A stretch of DNA of 64,000 bases, taken from the NCBI GenBank assembly GCA_965205235.1, contig CBDBGD010000002.1, positions 186,001 to 250,000 on the forward strand. The letters run 5' to 3'. Shown here in pieces: positions 53,187 through 61,380 of the stretch. The stretch is from CBDBGD01 sp965205235 (lineage in GTDB: Bacteria > Chloroflexota > Dehalococcoidia > Lucifugimonadales > UBA1127). Within the stretch, counting starts at the first letter, position 1. Each line of letters opens with the position of its first letter. The translations under genes were made by a program, and so were the position numbers. The notes under the pieces were generated by a model that was not told the origin of the DNA, searched no databases, and saw only the letters and a list, made by a program, of their open reading frames with translations.

Positions 53187-53669
53187 GTGGACAAGGCACG
53201 CAGGGAGCGCAGCATCAGCGTGAGGGTGGTCGCATGCGCGGCGGCTGTCGTCGTCGGCATGCTCGTGCTCGCGGGCTGCGGGACCGACGACGTCGAGGAA
53301 GGGCGCGAGGTCTACGCTGCGAACTGCGCCGCCTGCCACGGCGCGGCGGGCGAGGGGCAGCCGGAGTGGCACGTGGCGAGGGCGGACGGGACGCTGCCGG
53401 CGCCGCCGTTGAACGGTGACGGGCACACGTGGCACCACCCGGACGGCGTGCTGTACCGGGTGGTGAGCGAGGGGGGGCAGGTGCTGGAGGACCCGGCGCT
53501 GGACTTCAAGAGCTCGATGCCGGCGTTTGGCGGGCAGCTGAGCCACGGGGAGATGGTGGCGGTGCTGACGTACGTGAAGAGCCTGTGGGGGGACAAGATG
53601 AGCCGGGGGCTGTCGATCCGGGAGTCGCAGGCGCTGGTGAGCGAGCGGGACCCGTTTCCGGGGGAGTAG
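53187..53669 (+). CDS. c-type cytochrome lipoprotein
   Basis: Monoheme cytochrome c anchored on the outside of the membrane, 160 residues. A signal peptide ends at VLAGC (lipid Cys at 31). The heme-binding motif is CAACH at residues 47-51 and the axial methionine lies in SSMPAFGGQLSHGEM, followed by a cytochrome c-like AVLTYVKSLW helix. Start GTG 53187, preceded by GGGGGTC; a longer frame overlaps the membrane gene. Two upstream genes (membrane protein, YceI lipoprotein) are on the same strand. Electron donor and acceptor are not deducible. Confidence 0.9.
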   Translation: MDKARRERSISVRVVACAAAVVVGMLVLAGCGTDDVEEGREVYAANCAACHGAAGEGQPEWHVARADGTLPAPPLNGDGHTWHHPDGVLYRVVSEGGQVLEDPALDFKSSMPAFGGQLSHGEMVAVLTYVKSLWGDKMSRGLSIRESQALVSERDPFPGE

Positions 53670-53738
53670 GCAGGGCACGCCCTGCACCCACAGCTAATCA
53701 TACATTATCATCAGCGCTTGCTACGTCCTTCATGTCTC

Positions 53739-53766
53739 TTGTATGGTTCAATTCCCTCGGTAGTAT
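53739..53766 (+). promoter_or_regulatory. Promoter upstream of mcrB
   Basis: -35 TTGTAT (53739-53744), 16-nt spacer, -10 TAGTAT (53761-53766), about 80 nt before the GTG at 53847, in an AT-richer gap. Confidence 0.45.
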
Positions 53767-53846
53767 GGGCCAGAAGCAGGCCGAGAAGCGTCGAGTCTGG
53801 GTGACGCTCTCTGTCCGGACGTCGAAAGCGGGACGAGGAGGACATT

Positions 53847-55919
53847 GTGACTTCCAACGCTCAGGCCGGAGAGGCAAGACCCTACTGGTTCGTTGGGGCG
53901 TCCTATGGTGGAACCAATGACCAGACAGAGCGGTTCATTCGGGATGGCGTCTGGGACGCGTACGTCGGCTCCCCCAGCCAATACGAAGGCCTTGTAAAGT
54001 CCATGGAACCCGGCGACCGCATCGCCATCAAGGCGACGACCGCCCGTCCGAGCAACCTTCCTTTTGACTACCAAGGAAAGCACGCCTCAGTCATGCTCAT
54101 CAAGGCTGTTGGCACAATCACGAAGAACCTGGGAGACGGGCGACGCATTGAGGTAGATTGGAGCCCGGTATTCCCTCCTCGTCACTGGTACTTCTACACA
54201 TACTTCAAGGCCGTTTGGAAAGTACAGTTCGGCCAAGGGACGCTGCCGTGGGCGGCGGACGCGCTGATCCGGTTCACATTTCATGGCGAGGACCAGGATA
54301 TTGACCGGTTCCTAGAGTACTGGACTAAGGAGTGGAACGCTTTCGTAGAGCGGGCGCGTATGTATCTCGATTTGGGCATGCTAGAAGAGGATGAGATTCG
54401 CTATAAGGTTGAGATCGCAGAAAGGATGGCAGCGGTCCGCCAAGCCGTGCTTGCAGAACCCCCTCCAAGCGATTGGCAAAGCCAGCTTATTGCTGTCATT
54501 CGCCACGGGAACAACAACCTCGCCAATTGGCGTTCTTGGGACCAATTCTCACAGTGGCTCGCTACTCACCCCGACGATAGCTCAGACAGCGCACTGGAAG
54601 CGCTCCGAACCTTGTGGCGTTCCCCCGTGGAGGACGCAGCGGAAGGGTTCCAACCCCTGGCGAACCACCTAAGCCAGGACATTAATCCCCGTTCGCTCCG
54701 TATGGGCCTCATACCGGTCTTGCTTATGGGAATCAGCGCGTACGACTACCCGCCGTATCGGATAACTCTCTTCAACTGGGCGTACAGGGAGACCGGCTAT
54801 CCAAAACCCAGGGGGGATGCCCAGGAAGGGGAACTCTATCGGCACGCTCTGGGCTTCCTGGACCGATTCATAGCAGAGGCCGAGCAACGAGGAGTGCGCC
54901 TGCGTGACCGCCTCGATGCTCAGTCAGTGTTATGGGCGCTCCATAGTGAGCGCGATCAGCCGGAGGAGCCGGACGGGCTGGATGTCGTCACGCCGCTACC
55001 AACTGCCGTGGAGCCCACGACGCCCGACCTGCAGGCCCTCGCTGAGGAGCTCTACCTGACAGGTGAGTTCCTGGAGGAGATCAATGCTCTGCTGGAGGAG
55101 AAGCGGCAGGTCATCTTCCAAGGGCCGCCCGGCACGGGTAAGACGTACGCCGCACGGGCCATCGCGAGGCATCTCGCCGGTGCGGAGCACCGGGTGACGC
55201 TGGTGCAGTTTCACCCCTCCTATGCCTACGAGGACTTCATTCAGGGCTATCGCCCCACGCCAAGCGGCACGTTCGAGCTAAGGGACGGGCCGCTCCTACG
55301 GGCCGCTAGGCAAGCCGCACGGGAACCGAGGACGACGAAGCATTTTCTCATCATCGACGAGATCAACCGAGGCAACCTCGCCAAGGTGTTCGGTGAGCTG
55401 TACTTCCTACTGGAGTACAGGGGCGAGGCGATGCGCCTCCAGTACTCAGACAAAGAGTTCTCCGTGCCGCGCAACCTCTACATCATCGGGACGATGAACA
55501 CGGCGGACCGCTCGATTGCGCTGGTGGACCTGGCGCTGCGCCGCCGGTTCGCGTTCGTGCGATTCGACACGGGGGAGGAGCCGGTAAAGGGGCTTCTGCG
55601 CCGATGGCTCAAGGCAAACGAGCCCGGCATGGAGTGGGTGGCAGACATAGTTGACCGGGCCAATGAGCTGCTGAACGACAGGGACGCCGCCGTGGGACCG
55701 AGCTACTTCATGAAGAAGGACATGACGGAAGGGCGCGCAAGGCGTATCTGGAAGCATGACGTGCTGCCGTATATCGAGGAGCGCTTGTATGGGGAGCGCG
55801 AGCGGCTGGGGGAGTTCGACTTCGACGCGCTTCTCGCGAAGGGACCGCGACCCGGCGGCGAGCAGGACGGCGGCCAGACCGAGGAGCAACCCAGCGACGT
55901 GAACGATGCGCCTGCTTGA
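53847..55919 (+). CDS. mcrB: McrB-type AAA+ GTPase/ATPase of an McrBC restriction system
   Basis: Motor and modified-DNA recognition subunit of a type IV restriction system, 690 residues. The N-terminal domain (about 10-100, YWFVGASYGGTNDQTERFI, GDRIAIKATT) is an EVE/YTH-like reader of the kind that recognises modified bases; this is inferred from the pattern. A helical middle (180-400) follows. AAA motifs: Walker A GPPGTGKT (426-433), Walker B/signature FLIIDEINRGNLAKVFGELY (about 500), and sensor GTMNTADRSIALVDLALRRRF. GTG 53847 has GAGGAGG upstream. Codon use and base composition are less G+C-rich than core genes, as in horizontally acquired defence genes. Paired with mcrC. Confidence 0.88.
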   Translation: MTSNAQAGEARPYWFVGASYGGTNDQTERFIRDGVWDAYVGSPSQYEGLVKSMEPGDRIAIKATTARPSNLPFDYQGKHASVMLIKAVGTITKNLGDGRRIEVDWSPVFPPRHWYFYTYFKAVWKVQFGQGTLPWAADALIRFTFHGEDQDIDRFLEYWTKEWNAFVERARMYLDLGMLEEDEIRYKVEIAERMAAVRQAVLAEPPPSDWQSQLIAVIRHGNNNLANWRSWDQFSQWLATHPDDSSDSALEALRTLWRSPVEDAAEGFQPLANHLSQDINPRSLRMGLIPVLLMGISAYDYPPYRITLFNWAYRETGYPKPRGDAQEGELYRHALGFLDRFIAEAEQRGVRLRDRLDAQSVLWALHSERDQPEEPDGLDVVTPLPTAVEPTTPDLQALAEELYLTGEFLEEINALLEEKRQVIFQGPPGTGKTYAARAIARHLAGAEHRVTLVQFHPSYAYEDFIQGYRPTPSGTFELRDGPLLRAARQAAREPRTTKHFLIIDEINRGNLAKVFGELYFLLEYRGEAMRLQYSDKEFSVPRNLYIIGTMNTADRSIALVDLALRRRFAFVRFDTGEEPVKGLLRRWLKANEPGMEWVADIVDRANELLNDRDAAVGPSYFMKKDMTEGRARRIWKHDVLPYIEERLYGERERLGEFDFDALLAKGPRPGGEQDGGQTEEQPSDVNDAPA

Positions 55920-57133
55920 TCTACAGGAGTACGCCCCAAGTGGACCTCACGCTCTTTCCGCCTCAAGAACGCGACTCCCTCCGAAAAGCGGTGCCCTCGC
56001 TGAGGTTCGATCCGGTCCCGGATGCAGAGGGGGTCTACACGCTTACACCCGGCTCCGACGTGGGCGCAGTTGAGACCGGCGACCTGTCGGTGCTCATCCG
56101 TCCGAAGATTGGCATCCCGCAACTGATTTCCCTCGCGTGCTACACCATAGGCATGGTGAGGTTCCGGGACACCGATTTCGATTTCCCGGAGCAGGCAGCA
56201 TTGCCGGACGCGCTGGCGCTGGCCTTCACGGGGGCTGCGCAGCGCGCGTTCTCGCGGGGGCTGCTGCACGACTATCGCACATGGGAGGAGACGCTGTACG
56301 GCGTGCGGGGACGCATCAGGTTCGCCGACCAGATCAGGCGCAGGCCCGGCATCCTCCTACCGGTGGAGGTGCGGTACGACGAGTTCACCGACGACATCCT
56401 GGCCAACCAACTGGTGAAGGCTGCCGCCATGAGGCTTGGAGGGATGCGCCTCCGCTCCGACAAGGCGCGGCGCGCACTGGGCTGGGTTGTGGCGATGCTC
56501 GACGGCGTTTCGCTGAGGGAGTTCCCGTCGAGGGGCGTGCCGGAGGTCGAGTTCAGCCGGTTGAACGAGCACTACCGCGGGGTGGTGACGCTGGCGCGGC
56601 TCATCCTGCGGCATGGAGCGTTCGAGGCGCGTAGGGGAGCGGTGCGCGCGTCGGGCTTCCTGATGGACATGAACGCGGTCTTCCAGGAGTTCGTCACCGT
56701 GGCGCTACGGGAGGCGCTGGGGGTGCCCGAACGGCTGTTTGGGGAGCGCAGCATAGCGTCGCTCGACGAAACGGGGCGCGTGGCGCTCAGGCCGGACCTG
56801 GTGTGGCGCGAGGGTGGCGCCTGCGTGTTCGTCGGCGACGCCAAATACAAGAACATTACGGGCGAGCGTGTTCCCAACGCAGACCTGTACCAACTCCTGG
56901 CGTACACCACTGCGGTCAATCTGCCCGGAGGGTTGCTTGTCTACGCAGAGGGAGAGGCTGACGCTGCCACGTATACCGTGCGGCACTTGCGTAAGCGGCT
57001 GGAGGTGGCAGCGCTTGACCTCTCCGGATCGCTCGACGAGGTGCTGGGCCGCGTACGCCGAATAGCGGACAGCATTGCCAGCGGTGTTGGGGGCGGCGTA
57101 GACTTGCGGCGGCCAGCTTTGTTGTCGCTGTGA
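55916..57133 (+). CDS. mcrC: McrC-family endonuclease subunit, N-terminus possibly frameshifted
   Basis: Nuclease partner of McrB, 405 residues from TTG 55916. The PD-(D/E)xK site is ALRPDLVWREGG followed by VFVGDAKYKNI; other family parts are PGSDVG, LIRPKIGIPQL and VRGRIRFADQ. TTG overlaps the mcrB stop (TTGA). However, ATG 55906 in another frame encodes MRLLDLQEYA, the usual McrC opening (xxLxEYxP), which would join QVDLTLFPPQERD if one C of the run 55934-55937 were removed. Either the sequence has an extra base, or translation starts at TTG and the motif upstream is coincidental. The body of the gene is intact. Confidence 0.85.
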   Translation: MIYRSTPQVDLTLFPPQERDSLRKAVPSLRFDPVPDAEGVYTLTPGSDVGAVETGDLSVLIRPKIGIPQLISLACYTIGMVRFRDTDFDFPEQAALPDALALAFTGAAQRAFSRGLLHDYRTWEETLYGVRGRIRFADQIRRRPGILLPVEVRYDEFTDDILANQLVKAAAMRLGGMRLRSDKARRALGWVVAMLDGVSLREFPSRGVPEVEFSRLNEHYRGVVTLARLILRHGAFEARRGAVRASGFLMDMNAVFQEFVTVALREALGVPERLFGERSIASLDETGRVALRPDLVWREGGACVFVGDAKYKNITGERVPNADLYQLLAYTTAVNLPGGLLVYAEGEADAATYTVRHLRKRLEVAALDLSGSLDEVLGRVRRIADSIASGVGGGVDLRRPALLSL

Positions 57134-57354
57134 GGGCCTCGACGATGCCGTTTTCCGCCAAGACGGGTGTGCGCCTGCTGCTGTTCTTTCTGGGGTTCAC
57201 GCTGATCTTCGCGGGGGCGGCGGTGCGGGGGCGGGGCGACCTGTCGGCGGGCGCGAACCTCTACATCGCCGGGGGGACGCTGGTGGTGGTGGACCTGCTG
57301 TGGCTGGCGGTGTCGGCGGTGCGGGAGCGGTGGGATCGGACGCGGACGTCGTAG
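57130..57354 (+). CDS. Small two-helix membrane protein
   Basis: A 74-residue protein with two hydrophobic segments (about 12-32 and 42-62) and a basic C-terminus (RERWDRTRTS). GTG 57130 overlaps the mcrC stop (GTGA); ATG 57145 would give 69 residues. No family recognised. It could be an accessory part of the McrBC operon or an unrelated small protein; the tight overlap supports co-expression. Downstream is the second repeat-rich gap. Confidence 0.5.
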   Translation: MRASTMPFSAKTGVRLLLFFLGFTLIFAGAAVRGRGDLSAGANLYIAGGTLVVVDLLWLAVSAVRERWDRTRTS

Positions 57355-57799
57355 GCTCGGAGCGGGGCCCACTCCGCTCGGTTGACTCTTCGACACGCAC
57401 AGGGCTCAGGGGATTTCGGCTTCCCTACGGAGCGGCGTTGGTCTTGCCCACCCGCCCGCCCTCGGAGGTTTTTTTTGGGTACTGGGGGCACATCCCCCAG
57501 ACCCCTTGCCAGAGGGGCGAGACCCCCTCTGGACTCCCCCTAACGCCCCACCCCACCCCTGGGTCCCGGCTCGGGGGCCGGGACGACGATGGAGGGCGCG
57601 CCCTCACCCCAACCCTCTCCCAGAGGAGAGGGGATGATTTGTCCCCCTACGGAGCGGCGTTGGGTGGGCCCACCCACCCGCCCTCGGAGGTTTCTTCTCG
57701 GGGGGCTAGCGCCCCCCGGGCCTCCGCTGGGGATTCACCCCCCACCCCCCTGGGTCCCGGCTCGGGGGCCGGGACGACGATGGGGGCGGTTCGACAGGC
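57355..57799 (+). repeat. Repeat-filled intergenic region before the cobalamin importer
   Basis: No gene. Contents in order: composite element copy 2 (57423-57541, partner at 47402-47524); palindrome GTCCCGGC-TCGGGG-GCCGGGAC at 57563-57584 and again at 57754-57775, each followed by GACGA; CCCTCTCC-CAGA-GGAGAGGG at 57613-57632; a partial third composite copy (about 57645-57720); and TTCGACAGGCTCA-type elements from 57789, continuing into the end of btuD. Both repeat gaps in the window share the same unit types. Confidence 0.75.
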
Positions 57800-58705
57800 T
57801 CACCGTGAGCGGGGGGCATTGACCTTAGACCCTTCGGCAGGCTCAGAGTGACAGGATTGGGGCTCAGGGCGATGGTTCGACAGGCTCACCATGAGCGGGC
57901 TGGGGCGCTGAGCGGCGGGGGCGATGAGGCTGACGGCCAGGGCGCCGGTGACGGGGTCTCGGTAGACGGCGGCTCGGACGCCGAAGGCAGTCTCCATGGT
58001 CTCGGGCGAGAGGACCCGCTCGGGCGGGCCCTCTGCGAGGACGCGGCCGCCGCTGAGCAGCACCAGTCGATCGCAGTAGCGGGCGGCCATGTTGAGGTCG
58101 TGGATGGCAGCGACGGCTGCCAGACCGTCGTCGACGAGCCGCCGCACGACGTCGAGGACCTTGAGCTGGTGGAGGACGTCCAGGTTCGTCGTGGGTTCGT
58201 CGAGGAGGAGGACGCGGGGCTGCTGGGTGAGGGCGCGGGCGATGAAGACGCGCTGGCGCTCGCCGCCGGAGAGGGTGTCGAGGGTGCGGTCGGCGAACTG
58301 CTCCGTCTCGGTCAGGCGCATGGCGTCGCGGGCGATGCGGTTGTCCTCCCGGCCCTCGATCCGGAAAGGGCCAAGGTGGGGGTAGCGGCCCATGAGGACG
58401 AGCTCGACGACGTTGAAGCCGTGGGTGTAGGGCGCAATCTGGGGGACGAGGGCGACGGCGGCGGCGACCTGCCTGGACGACAGGCGGTCGACGTCCGTGC
58501 CGTCGAGGCGGACGACGCCCTCCCGGCACCGGAGGATGCCGGAGAGGGCCCGCAGGAGCGTGGTCTTGCCCGCGCCGTTGGGGCCCACGACGCCGACGAG
58601 CTCGCCGGGGTGGGCGTGGAGGCCCACGCCATCGAGCAGCCTCTTGGCGTCGACGTCGTAGGTGAGGCCGTGCGCGCTGATGGCCGGGGGGCTGTAACCG
58701 TTCAT
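57800..58705 (-). CDS. btuD: Cobalamin ABC transporter ATP-binding protein (BtuD/HmuV-like)
   Basis: ATPase of the B12 importer, 301 residues. Walker A GPNGAGKT (near residue 42), signature LSGGERQRVFIARAL, Walker B LLLDEPTTNLD, H-loop AAIHDLN. Family: FecE/BtuD subgroup of iron/B12 uptake ATPases. The start is ATG 58705, 7 bp after btuF ends; a longer frame to 58954 overlaps btuF. The last ~33 residues (from LMVSLSNHR on) are encoded by repeat elements of the TTCGACAGGCTCA type, so the protein is extended past its usual end near residue 265. The riboswitch upstream of btuC makes cobalamin the likely ligand of the whole transporter. Confidence 0.9.
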   Translation of the reverse strand: MNGYSPPAISAHGLTYDVDAKRLLDGVGLHAHPGELVGVVGPNGAGKTTLLRALSGILRCREGVVRLDGTDVDRLSSRQVAAAVALVPQIAPYTHGFNVVELVLMGRYPHLGPFRIEGREDNRIARDAMRLTETEQFADRTLDTLSGGERQRVFIARALTQQPRVLLLDEPTTNLDVLHQLKVLDVVRRLVDDGLAAVAAIHDLNMAARYCDRLVLLSGGRVLAEGPPERVLSPETMETAFGVRAAVYRDPVTGALAVSLIAPAAQRPSPLMVSLSNHRPEPQSCHSEPAEGSKVNAPRSR

Positions 58706-58712
58706 TGCTCCG

Positions 58713-59909
58713 TCACTCCGGTAGGCTGAAGGACTCAGGGGCCGGGTCGGGGAAGGCGTCGGGCCAGAGGAGGCGGGCCAGGTGCTCCACGCCCAGGATG
58801 TTCCAGTGGGAGAGGGTGGTGTAGTACTTGCTGTCGACGACGTGGACGCGGCCGTTCGCGATGGCCGGGACCTCGGCGAGCGCCTCGTTGTCGAAGAGGC
58901 TCTGGCGGAACTCCTCCGCGCCGAAGGCCACGGGCTGCGGGATGACGATGACATCGGGGGCCATGGCGATGACGCCCTCCAGGCTGGTGGTCTGGTTTGA
59001 CTCGACGCCCGCGGCTTCGGCCACGTTGATGCCGCCGGCGGCCACGATGACGCCGCCGCCGGTGGAGCCGCCGCCCGAGACCCAGAGCTGGTCGCCGTAG
59101 CTGGCGAGCGCGAGCACCCCCGGTGGAGGCTCCTGCCGACCGGTCACGGACACGACGGCGTCGTAGCGGTCGCTGACCTCCGCGGCGAACTCAATGGCGC
59201 GCTCCTCCTCGCCGAAGATGTAGCCCATGAGCAGGATACCGTTGATGCGCGCCTCCGGGTCCTGCTTCAGCTCTGTCTGGATGACGGGAATGCCGGTGGT
59301 CTCGAGGACTGCGATGGCCTCCGCCGCGAAGAAGGGGCTGGTGACGACGACGTCCGGGGCCTGGGCGATGATGGTCTCCGGGTCGCGGGTGATCTCCGGC
59401 GCGTCCTGGACGAGCGAGGCGACGTTGGAGAAGGTGACGTCCTTGGAGACAGCGCCAACAGCCACAAGCCGGTCCACGGGCACGAGCGCGACGGTCATCT
59501 CGTCGTGGCCGATGGAGGCGGTGATGATGCGCTGGGGCTTGGCCGGGATGCTCACGACGCCGTTGAGGCCCTCGACCTGGCGGGGCCAGCCGAAGTTGGT
59601 GGGGTCCACGATGCCGCGCACGTTTTCGAACGCGGTCGCCAGAGGGTCGGGGGTGGCCGTGGGGACGACGGTCGGCGCGGGCGCGACGGTCGGCGCGACG
59701 GTGGGGGCGGGAGCGGCAATGGTGGGCGCTGGAGTCGCCGCGGGGGCTGCGGTCGGGGCGACGGTGGGGGCGGCAGTCGCTGCGGGGGTTGCGGCGGGAT
59801 CGGTGGTGGCCGCGGCGGGCGGCTCGGGGTCGGACGAGCAGGCCGCGAGGGCCAGCGCGAGGAGGACCGCCAGAGAGGTCACGAGGGGGCGAAGGTGCGA
59901 CACGGACAT
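58713..59909 (-). CDS. btuF: Cobalamin-binding lipoprotein (BtuF-like periplasmic binding protein)
   Basis: Substrate-binding protein of the B12 importer, 398 residues. Signal peptide with lipobox LALAAC (Cys at about 24), an Ala/Pro/Thr linker to about residue 90, then a two-lobe helical-backbone binding fold (PAKPQRIITASIGHDEMTVAL, VGAVSKDVTFSNVASL, PDVVVTSPFF, GIPVIQT). Such type III binding proteins take up B12, heme or siderophores; the riboswitch points to cobalamin. Start ATG 59909, with AAAGGAG ahead, chosen over an ATG five codons earlier that overlaps the Shine-Dalgarno. It lies 11 bp downstream of btuC and 7 bp upstream of btuD. Confidence 0.88.
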   Translation of the reverse strand: MSVSHLRPLVTSLAVLLALALAACSSDPEPPAAATTDPAATPAATAAPTVAPTAAPAATPAPTIAAPAPTVAPTVAPAPTVVPTATPDPLATAFENVRGIVDPTNFGWPRQVEGLNGVVSIPAKPQRIITASIGHDEMTVALVPVDRLVAVGAVSKDVTFSNVASLVQDAPEITRDPETIIAQAPDVVVTSPFFAAEAIAVLETTGIPVIQTELKQDPEARINGILLMGYIFGEEERAIEFAAEVSDRYDAVVSVTGRQEPPPGVLALASYGDQLWVSGGGSTGGGVIVAAGGINVAEAAGVESNQTTSLEGVIAMAPDVIVIPQPVAFGAEEFRQSLFDNEALAEVPAIANGRVHVVDSKYYTTLSHWNILGVEHLARLLWPDAFPDPAPESFSLPE

Positions 59910-59920
59910 ATCGACTCCTT

Positions 59921-60997
59921 TCACAGTGAGTAGGCCTGACGCTTGTTCCTGATGAGCAGCAGGATGAAGAAGGGGCCGCCGACGAGCGCGGTGAGGACGC
60001 CGACGCGGAACTCGGCGGGTTGGATGATGGTCCGGGCGACGGTGTCGGCGGCGATGACGAGGACCGCACCGCCCAGCGCGCTCATGGGGATGAGGACGCG
60101 GTGGTCGGGGCCGAGCAGCAGCCGCAGGACGTGGGGCATGACGAGGCCGACGAAGGCGATGATGCCGCTGACTGCGACGGAGGCGCCGGTCGCCAGCGCC
60201 GCCGCTGCCAGCAGGACGACGCGGGCCAGGCCGACGCGGACGCCCATGGAGCGCGCCTCGTCGTCGCCGAGCATCATCAGGTTGAGGTCGCGGGCCATGA
60301 GCATCATCACGGCCGCGCCGCCGGCGATCAGCGGCACGGCGATCTGGACGTGCTCCCAGGAGCGGGAGTCGAGGCCGCCGGCGAGCCAGAAGAGGATGCC
60401 ACGGAGGGCTGCGTTGTCGGGCAGGGTGATGATGATGGCGGAGATGACGGCGCTGAGGAAGGCGTTGACGGCGACGCCGGCGAGGAGGAGGGTAGCCATG
60501 GAGAATCGGCCACCAACGGCAGCGATGCCGTAGACGAGGAGGGAGGAAGCCAGCGCACCGGCAAAGGCAAAGGCCGGCAGGGCGAGGAAGAAGAGGCCGG
60601 TCAGCCCCATGGCGATGGCCACGACCGCGCCCAACGCGCCGCCGGCGGAGACGCCGATGATCCCGGGGTCGGCCATGGGGTTGCGAAAGAGGCCCTGGAG
60701 CGTGGCTCCGGCGACGCCGAGCGCGGCGCCCACGGAGGCCCCGACGATGATCCGGGGCAGCCGGATCTGCTCGATGACGAGCTGCTCGGTGCGGCCAAAG
60801 CCGCCTACGTCGAAACCGAAGACGGCGAGGACGATGGAGGCGACGCGGTCGACGGGGATGTTGACGGGGCCGAGGCTGAGGGACGTCAGGGCCACGGCCA
60901 GGATGAGAAGGATGAGGACGGAGGCACCCACCGCGAGGCGCGCGGTCACTCCCGCCTGTCGATAGCTTCCCAGGGACCGCAGCCCCGCAATGCCCAA
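59921..60997 (-). CDS. btuC: Cobalamin ABC transporter permease (BtuC/FecCD-like)
   Basis: Membrane subunit of the B12 importer, 358 residues, about 9 to 10 helices. FecCD family motifs: RLPRIIVGASVGAALGVAGATLQGLFRNPMADPGIIGVSAGGA with the coupling residues and, near the end, GIIAFVGLVMPHVLRLLLGPDHR. The start is TTG 60997, 7 to 9 nt after GGAGGT, but the TTG lies in the T run of a terminator hairpin; GTG 60949 (V17) is an alternative. First gene of btuC-btuF-btuD behind the cobalamin riboswitch. Confidence 0.9.
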   Translation of the reverse strand: MGIAGLRSLGSYRQAGVTARLAVGASVLILLILAVALTSLSLGPVNIPVDRVASIVLAVFGFDVGGFGRTEQLVIEQIRLPRIIVGASVGAALGVAGATLQGLFRNPMADPGIIGVSAGGALGAVVAIAMGLTGLFFLALPAFAFAGALASSLLVYGIAAVGGRFSMATLLLAGVAVNAFLSAVISAIIITLPDNAALRGILFWLAGGLDSRSWEHVQIAVPLIAGGAAVMMLMARDLNLMMLGDDEARSMGVRVGLARVVLLAAAALATGASVAVSGIIAFVGLVMPHVLRLLLGPDHRVLIPMSALGGAVLVIAADTVARTIIQPAEFRVGVLTALVGGPFFILLLIRNKRQAYSL

Positions 60998-61030
60998 AAA
61001 AAGACCTCCAACGGCTCTCCGCGGGAGGTC
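60996..61030 (-). terminator. Intrinsic terminator/expression platform of the riboswitch
   Basis: On the minus strand GACCTCC (61030-61024), 14-nt loop, GGAGGTC (61009-61003), then seven T residues (61002-60996): a perfect 7-bp stem with a U-tract. The 3' arm contains the btuC Shine-Dalgarno and the T run overlaps its TTG start. A second pairing, CTCTCCGC (61093-61086) with GCGGAGAG (61022-61015) in the loop, is a perfect 8-bp antiterminator candidate. Confidence 0.75.
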
Positions 61031-61102
61031 ATTCCATCGCTCTGGCCCGGGACTGCAACCCGAGAACCGAGGGACCCTCTCTGGTGCGGAGAGTAGTCAC
61101 CC

Positions 61103-61268
61103 TCCGTTCAGGCAGGTCTCCTGGCTCGCGGGTGGATTTGCCTCTGCCGGGCCCTTCCCATCAGCTCGCTGACAGTGGACTCCGGCCCCAAACCCCGCTC
61201 ACAGTGGCGCTACCGCGGCGGATTTTCACCGCCTTCCCTATTCTCCCAGGGTGGGCACCTGAACGGAC
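61103..61268 (-). promoter_or_regulatory. Cobalamin (B12) riboswitch
   Basis: Read on the minus strand, this has the conserved B12-riboswitch blocks in order: AGGTGCC, GGGAA...GGTGAAAATCC, CCGCGGTAGCGCCACTGTGA, GCCGGAGTCCACTGTC, and the closing GCCAGGAGACCTGCC. The ends CCGTTCAGG and CCTGAACGG form the P1 stem. It lies 106 bp upstream of btuC, with a terminator between. Binding of adenosylcobalamin should switch transport genes off. Confidence 0.93.
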
Positions 61269-61352
61269 AGATCCATATTTGCGGCGGAGAGTACCATGCA
61301 GTCGACGGGCTGTCAACGAGCAAGGGCGGACGGGGTCGATGCCGCTCAGCCG

Positions 61353-61380
61353 TTGCACGATAGGCTCGCGCCGCTATACT
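61353..61380 (+). promoter_or_regulatory. Promoter of the MpaB-type oxygenase gene
   Basis: -35 TTGCAC (61353-61358), 16-nt spacer, -10 TATACT (61375-61380), 43 nt upstream of the TTG start. It is divergent from the riboswitch. Confidence 0.5.
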
